Source: Myxococcales bacterium
Lineage (GTDB): Bacteria > Myxococcota > Myxococcia > Myxococcales > UBA5297
NCBI GenBank assembly: GCA_031262165.1
Contig: JAISIF010000028.1
Span: forward strand, 1-47,260
DNA: 47,260 nt
Direction: 5' to 3'
In this document: positions 43,995 to 47,260 of the stretch, piece after piece
Position numbering within the stretch: the first letter of the stretch is position 1
Layout of the letters: each line of letters opens with the position of its first letter
Notes under the pieces: generated by a model
What the model was told of the DNA's origin: nothing
Databases searched by the model: none
Seen by the model: only the letters and a program-made list of their open reading frames with translations
Program-made: the position numbers and the translations under genes

Positions 43995-45301
43995 AGAGCA
44001 CCTCCATTCGATTTCTGTGCGCACATGCCAAAGGAGGCAACCCCGTCGCAGCTCGGAAGCTCGTTCTTCGTGTAGCCGAAGTGATCCATGAAAGCGCCGC
44101 AGACGGCATCTTTGACCTGATTATCCGCTATCTTGCTGGCGATGGCGTTGAGCGCCGTGGACAAGTTGAGATGAGAGGCGCGCGGCACGATGAAGTCCCC
44201 ACCCGTCGTGAGCTCTTGCAAGTAGAGCTGTCGGATGCCGCCCATCTTCTCATCCTTGAGCGCGTCGAGGATACCGGTCGAGACCCGCCTCCAATTCAGG
44301 GGGTTGTTGACGCCGAGGCGCTGGACCGCCGCATAGAGCGCCGAAGCCACGACAGAGCCCAGCCGATAGGCATACCCTTTCAATGAGAAGACATCCGTTG
44401 GGCCTTGCATGACCTGCTGGTTGATCGTCACCGTCGCGTCGCCCGACTGGACCTTCGGGGGATAGCAATGCTGCTTCGAGATATCGCGTGAGCTGGCGAG
44501 CGACGCACTCATCGAGTGTTCCATGAAGGCCGGATCGCACGCGTCCATATTCTCGCCGCAGGTGATTGCCGCGCCCATGAAGTCGGCCAGGCCCTCGTTG
44601 AGCGCTGACATGGCGTTGACGGTCTCATTGGAGGTCATCATGGGATCGGAGATGTAACAGTCGCCCAACCCACAAACTAAATGGTCGAAAACAGCGTGGG
44701 TGAATTCGTGCCCCATGACCCCCAGGTTGATGGCGAGCGGGAGCGCCTGAAACTCGTCGAAAGGCAGGACCGCGAAGCCATCGATCGCCGAAGAGAAGAA
44801 GGCATTGTCTTTCATCTCTGTCGTTTCATAACCATCCGGCGAAGTATCACTCGGCGAAGGCATCAATACTTTCGGAAAATAATAGAGATTTCTTTTTCCA
44901 AACTCTACTCGGTCGAGGCCGCTCTCCTCGAAGAACAGGACGGACCGCTCCAGATTGTAATAGGCCGTCACCATGTTGAGCGAGTGAAAGTCAGCGGGGA
45001 CGAGCACGCCGTCTACGTCGATCAGATCGACTTTGACGTCGCCGCCCTCGTCCAGGAACAGGCTCTTCACAGGCTTCGTGAGGTCCATCTCTGCGCGACC
45101 TATGACTTTGGCGACGCTGCCCTCGAGGGTGACGATGTCGTCGATCGTCTTGAGCTGGACAGGGGCGCGGTCATAGCGCTTCAGGTCTGGCTGATAGGTA
45201 AGGACGAGAACCTTGGTGTTCTCGTCGGCGGAAGGCGCGCACGCCACAAGGGCGCAACACAGCGCGAGGGGGAGGGGGATGGCAGAGAGTGAGCGGAACA
45301 T
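43991..45301 (-). CDS. Zinc metalloprotease-like lipoprotein
   Basis: A 436-aa lipoprotein: signal peptide IPLPLALCCAL with lipobox LVAC. The mature part carries LGVMGHEFTHAVFDHLV, a HEXXH zinc site at residues 198-202, and ALNEGLADFMG with a likely third ligand at E236, the spacing of thermolysin-type gluzincins. Late cysteines (VCGAFMDHFGY, LPSCDGVASFGMC) suggest disulphides. It would act at the outer membrane or cell surface. It is coupled by a 4-base overlap to the barrel gene downstream, so the two probably work together, for example with the barrel as partner or substrate. Exact specificity is unknown. Confidence 0.85.
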   Translation of the reverse strand: MFRSLSAIPLPLALCCALVACAPSADENTKVLVLTYQPDLKRYDRAPVQLKTIDDIVTLEGSVAKVIGRAEMDLTKPVKSLFLDEGGDVKVDLIDVDGVLVPADFHSLNMVTAYYNLERSVLFFEESGLDRVEFGKRNLYYFPKVLMPSPSDTSPDGYETTEMKDNAFFSSAIDGFAVLPFDEFQALPLAINLGVMGHEFTHAVFDHLVCGLGDCYISDPMMTSNETVNAMSALNEGLADFMGAAITCGENMDACDPAFMEHSMSASLASSRDISKQHCYPPKVQSGDATVTINQQVMQGPTDVFSLKGYAYRLGSVVASALYAAVQRLGVNNPLNWRRVSTGILDALKDEKMGGIRQLYLQELTTGGDFIVPRASHLNLSTALNAIASKIADNQVKDAVCGAFMDHFGYTKNELPSCDGVASFGMCAQKSNGGAL

Positions 45302-45426
45302 GGGGACGGCCCTCTAGCAGTTCTGCGGTTCGAGAGGCAACGCGCGGGCTGGGGAGAATCGTTCGCGCGGGCAACTGGGGACTATGGTCTGATATTAACG
45401 GACTGATCTGACATTCCGGCAGGGGG

Positions 45427-45453
45427 AGAAGGGCACGGCGCTCGTGCCCTTCT
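45427..45453. other. Perfect hairpin between secreted-protein genes
   Basis: AGAAGGGCACG and CGTGCCCTTCT form an 11-bp perfect stem with a 5-base loop. T-tracts are short on both sides. It lies between the coiled-coil gene (leftward, ending at 45537) and the start of the protease gene, and may end the first transcript. Confidence 0.55.
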
Positions 45454-45536
45454 CACACTCGAATCGATTCATTCGAATAAACGAAATAAACAATTCAATA
45501 GATCAATCAAAATAAACTCTTCTCAAATCCAAGATA

Positions 45537-46025
45537 TCATTCGCCGCGCTCTACCATGACCCCGCCGCCTTCGACAGTCATGGATCGCCCACCCTTCTGA
45601 TCGCCACGCTCGATCTCGACCTGGGGGCTCTCGGACGAACCGGCCTGTTCCTCGGCCTTCTTCTTCTCGGCCTCGGCGGCCGCCTTCTTATCGGCCTCGA
45701 TCTTTTTGGCGTGCTCCTCACGCGCCTTTTCCGCGGGAGAATTTTTCGTCGCGCGCATCATCGCCGTATTGTATTGACTCATGGGAACATTGTTCTCTTT
45801 GAGAACTTCCTTGTCGATGGCGACGCCTTTCCTTTCATATTGGACGCGCTCGGACGAGGACATCTCTTTGAGGTCCTTTCCTCCGAATTCCTTGTCGCGG
45901 AGCTCTTTCTTGCGAGAATCCATTTCGGCGGTCAGCTGCCCTGCCTTTTCCGGGGAAACCGCGGCCAAAACGCCAGCGGGCAGCAGGAGAATGAGGGAGC
46001 ACAGGGCCAGGGCAATGCGTTTCAT
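45537..46025 (-). CDS. Secreted charged coiled-coil protein
   Basis: A 162-aa exported protein: signal peptide IALALCSLILLLPAGVLA, then a highly charged helical region (about 25-130), including DSRKKELRDKEFGG and KAREEHAKKIEADKKAAAEA. The polar tail has Gly-rich repeats (VEGGGVMVERGE). GGAGG sits 7 bases before the ATG. No family is recognised; the long Lys/Glu/Ala helix suggests a periplasmic spacer or binding protein. It may be upstream in the same direction as the protease and barrel genes, though a hairpin separates them. Confidence 0.78.
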   Translation of the reverse strand: MKRIALALCSLILLLPAGVLAAVSPEKAGQLTAEMDSRKKELRDKEFGGKDLKEMSSSERVQYERKGVAIDKEVLKENNVPMSQYNTAMMRATKNSPAEKAREEHAKKIEADKKAAAEAEKKKAEEQAGSSESPQVEIERGDQKGGRSMTVEGGGVMVERGE

Positions 46026-46169
46026 GTGAGACCTCCGTCAGATAGAGAAATACCTCGGGGAAGAGAAAGGGCTGCCAAGCGCGGCGGCGCTGTTTCCGCC
46101 AACGGCACGTCAGCGTCAAGACGTCATGACGCCAGGCCAGAGCGGTCGAGCTCTCAGAATCTGTATTCA

Positions 46170-46858
46170 AGCCTTGAACAGCCGTCTCAAGAGGAGCGCG
46201 ATAGACGAGATTTCCACATAGCTCTCCTCGAAAGTCGTCATGATTTTATAATCCTTGGATAATCTTCTATAATTGTTCAGCCATGAAAATGTTCGTTCGA
46301 CACGCCAACGCTTGGGCAGTGTTTCAAATTCATGTTTTATTCGGTCAGATATTTCGACCTTCAATCCTAAACGCTTTGCGGCATTCCCGAATGTTTTCCG
46401 ATAGCCCGCGTCCGTGCAAACACCCAAAAAGATCGGATATTCACTCAATGCCTTTTAAAATACTTCGCCACCCTGCATCGTATCATGGAGATTTGCCGCG
46501 TGAACAAGCACAGCAAATATATTTCTTAATAGATCCGTCACGATGTGTAGCTCTCTGCCCTTTATCTTTTTTTTCATCGAACCCCCGCTCTTCGGCGGGC
46601 CCCAGCGAGAAGGATGGATCGGCTTTTTTTTCGCGCATTTCATGATCAAGTTTGACCAATACCTTCATGAGCCGCGTCCATAATCCAGATTTCTTGGCTC
46701 TTCTGTAAAATGACCAAACCGTTTGATGAGGAAGAAAATCCTTCGGGATCATTCTCCATTGGCAGCCTGCTTTTGTCAGATAGAGCATCGCATTCATTAA
46801 AATTCGCTTGCTCCATCGCTTGCCATTGAGCGTCCGTCAAATCTGTAGAGTAACTCAA
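46170..46858 (-). pseudogene. Decayed IS5-family transposase, copy B
   Basis: Reading leftward in three frames: MSYSTDLTDAQWQAMEQANF, then AMLYLTKAGCQWRMIPKDF and KKSGLWTRLMKVL up to PSFSLGPAEERGF, and LGVCTDAGYRKTFGN with RWRVERTFSWLNNYRRLS and YVEISSIALLLRRLF. The second Asp (CTDAG) and the catalytic Glu (RVERTF) survive. The segment with the first Asp (LIDSQSV in copy A) is deleted, and frameshifts separate the pieces. TTG 46858 is the apparent start. It is not functional, but together with copy A it rebuilds the parent protein. Confidence 0.88.
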
Positions 46859-46944
46859 AATATTCTCCTTGCGGAGTATATTGAAGAGACGCCCATCTAT
46901 ATCAGGATGAGAGGGGTTGTCTTGGCTTGAATACGACTTCTGAA

Positions 46945-47260
46945 TTTAGGACTTATCCCTAAATAAATTGATATAAAAATCCCCTCTAGGGTAGGTGCTA
47001 TTTCCAACCTCAAGGAGGCAACCATGTCAAAATCTTGGACCATTTCAGATGAATTCTGGGAAACCATCAAAGATTTAATTCAAAAACCAAAGCGTGATGA
47101 GAATAAAAAATATAAGAGAAAAGCAGGCGGTGGGCGAAAGTCTCTCGACCCTAGAAAGGTTCTCGGAGGAATATTTTATATTCTGAGAACGGGTGCTCAA
47201 TGGAATTCCGTTCCTCGAGAATATGGAAACTCGAGCAGCATTTATAGATATTTTCAAAAA
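46945..47260 (+). mobile_element. Left end of an IS5-family element, cut by window edge
   Basis: It starts AGGACTTATCCCTAAATAAA, an end that matches the MITE termini and the relic at 27517-27724. A leader with CAAGGAGGCAACC precedes the transposase ATG at 47024. The right end lies outside the window. If complete, this could be the parent able to move the six short copies. Confidence 0.8.
47024..47260 (+). CDS. IS5-family transposase, N-terminal part (partial)
   Basis: The first 79 residues are open to the window end: MSKSWTISDEFWETIKDLI, then KRKAGGGRKSLDPRKVLGGI, FYILRTGAQWNSVPREYGN and SSSIYRYFQK. This is the DUF4096-type N-domain of IS5-family transposases; the DDE catalytic core would lie beyond 47260. 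AAGGAGG stands 8 bases before the ATG. No stop or frameshift is seen in this part, unlike the other three IS copies. Confidence 0.88.
   Translation, partial: MSKSWTISDEFWETIKDLIQKPKRDENKKYKRKAGGGRKSLDPRKVLGGIFYILRTGAQWNSVPREYGNSSSIYRYFQK

Noticed and set aside
42894-44075. 393-codon rightward open frame
   Set aside because: Antisense to the barrel gene; the coding strand has a signal peptide, ribosome site and coupled start.

Overview
The window looks like chromosomal DNA from a GC-rich deltaproteobacterium-like organism, most likely Myxococcota (Polyangia or Bradymonadia relatives). Evidence for this is the G/C-biased third codon positions, several Cys-rich surface lipoproteins with long repeat arrays, AgmX/PglI-type C-terminal domains, an FHA fusion protein, and many outer-membrane or secreted proteins of unknown role. 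No rRNA, tRNA or CRISPR array was recognised. The assignment is inference, because no marker gene settles it.

Layout. 1-5600: pncC/cinA-type amidohydrolase, a Pal/OmpA lipoprotein, a divergent N-acetylglutamate-kinase-like gene behind argR (with an ARG-box-like palindrome upstream), rsmG, and a gene remnant cut off by a decayed IS5-type element. 5600-13300: a DciA/DUF721 protein, 3-hydroxybutyryl-CoA dehydrogenase and crotonase in tandem, a Cys-repeat lipoprotein, a 7TM-HD (PgpH-like) phosphodiesterase, and a 3-aminobutyryl-CoA ammonia-lyase. 13300-21600: an RHH regulator, a zinc-ribbon protein, an AgmX-domain protein and three consecutive Cys-rich lipoproteins, each followed by its own terminator. 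21600-27350: tatC (with a large periplasmic insertion) and tatB behind a membrane protein, then an envelope cluster (small secreted protein, FHA-AgmX fusion, beta-barrel). 27350-29050: an IS relic, a half-length phosphoglycerate-kinase-like gene, and an OB-fold secreted protein. 29050-39200: DEAD-box helicase with an attenuator-like leader, hutH, an Asn-run lipoprotein, pgm, DedA, a decayed IS, and a POT peptide transporter. 39200-42900: an AT-richer accessory island with an 884-residue P-loop protein divergent from two tiny genes. 42900-47260: a beta-barrel/metalloprotease pair, a coiled-coil secreted protein, a decayed IS, and the left end of another IS cut by the window edge.

Themes. (1) A short non-autonomous repeat of about 100-170 bp is present six times. 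Its ends read like AGGACTTATCCCT and match the end of the IS that begins at about 46945. An internally deleted copy of that IS (27517-27724) shows the likely derivation. (2) The metabolic genes point to amino-acid and acyl-CoA use: peptide uptake, histidine deamination, 3-aminobutyryl-CoA deamination, crotonyl-CoA hydration, 3-hydroxybutyryl-CoA oxidation. They are scattered, not one operon. (3) Cell-surface functions dominate the rest. The best candidate for something undescribed is the 39503-42860 island. The strongest sequence oddities in otherwise familiar genes are the ArgB homologue without its usual P-loop residues, TatC with about 147 extra residues, and the single-domain PGK relic boxed in by mobile DNA.
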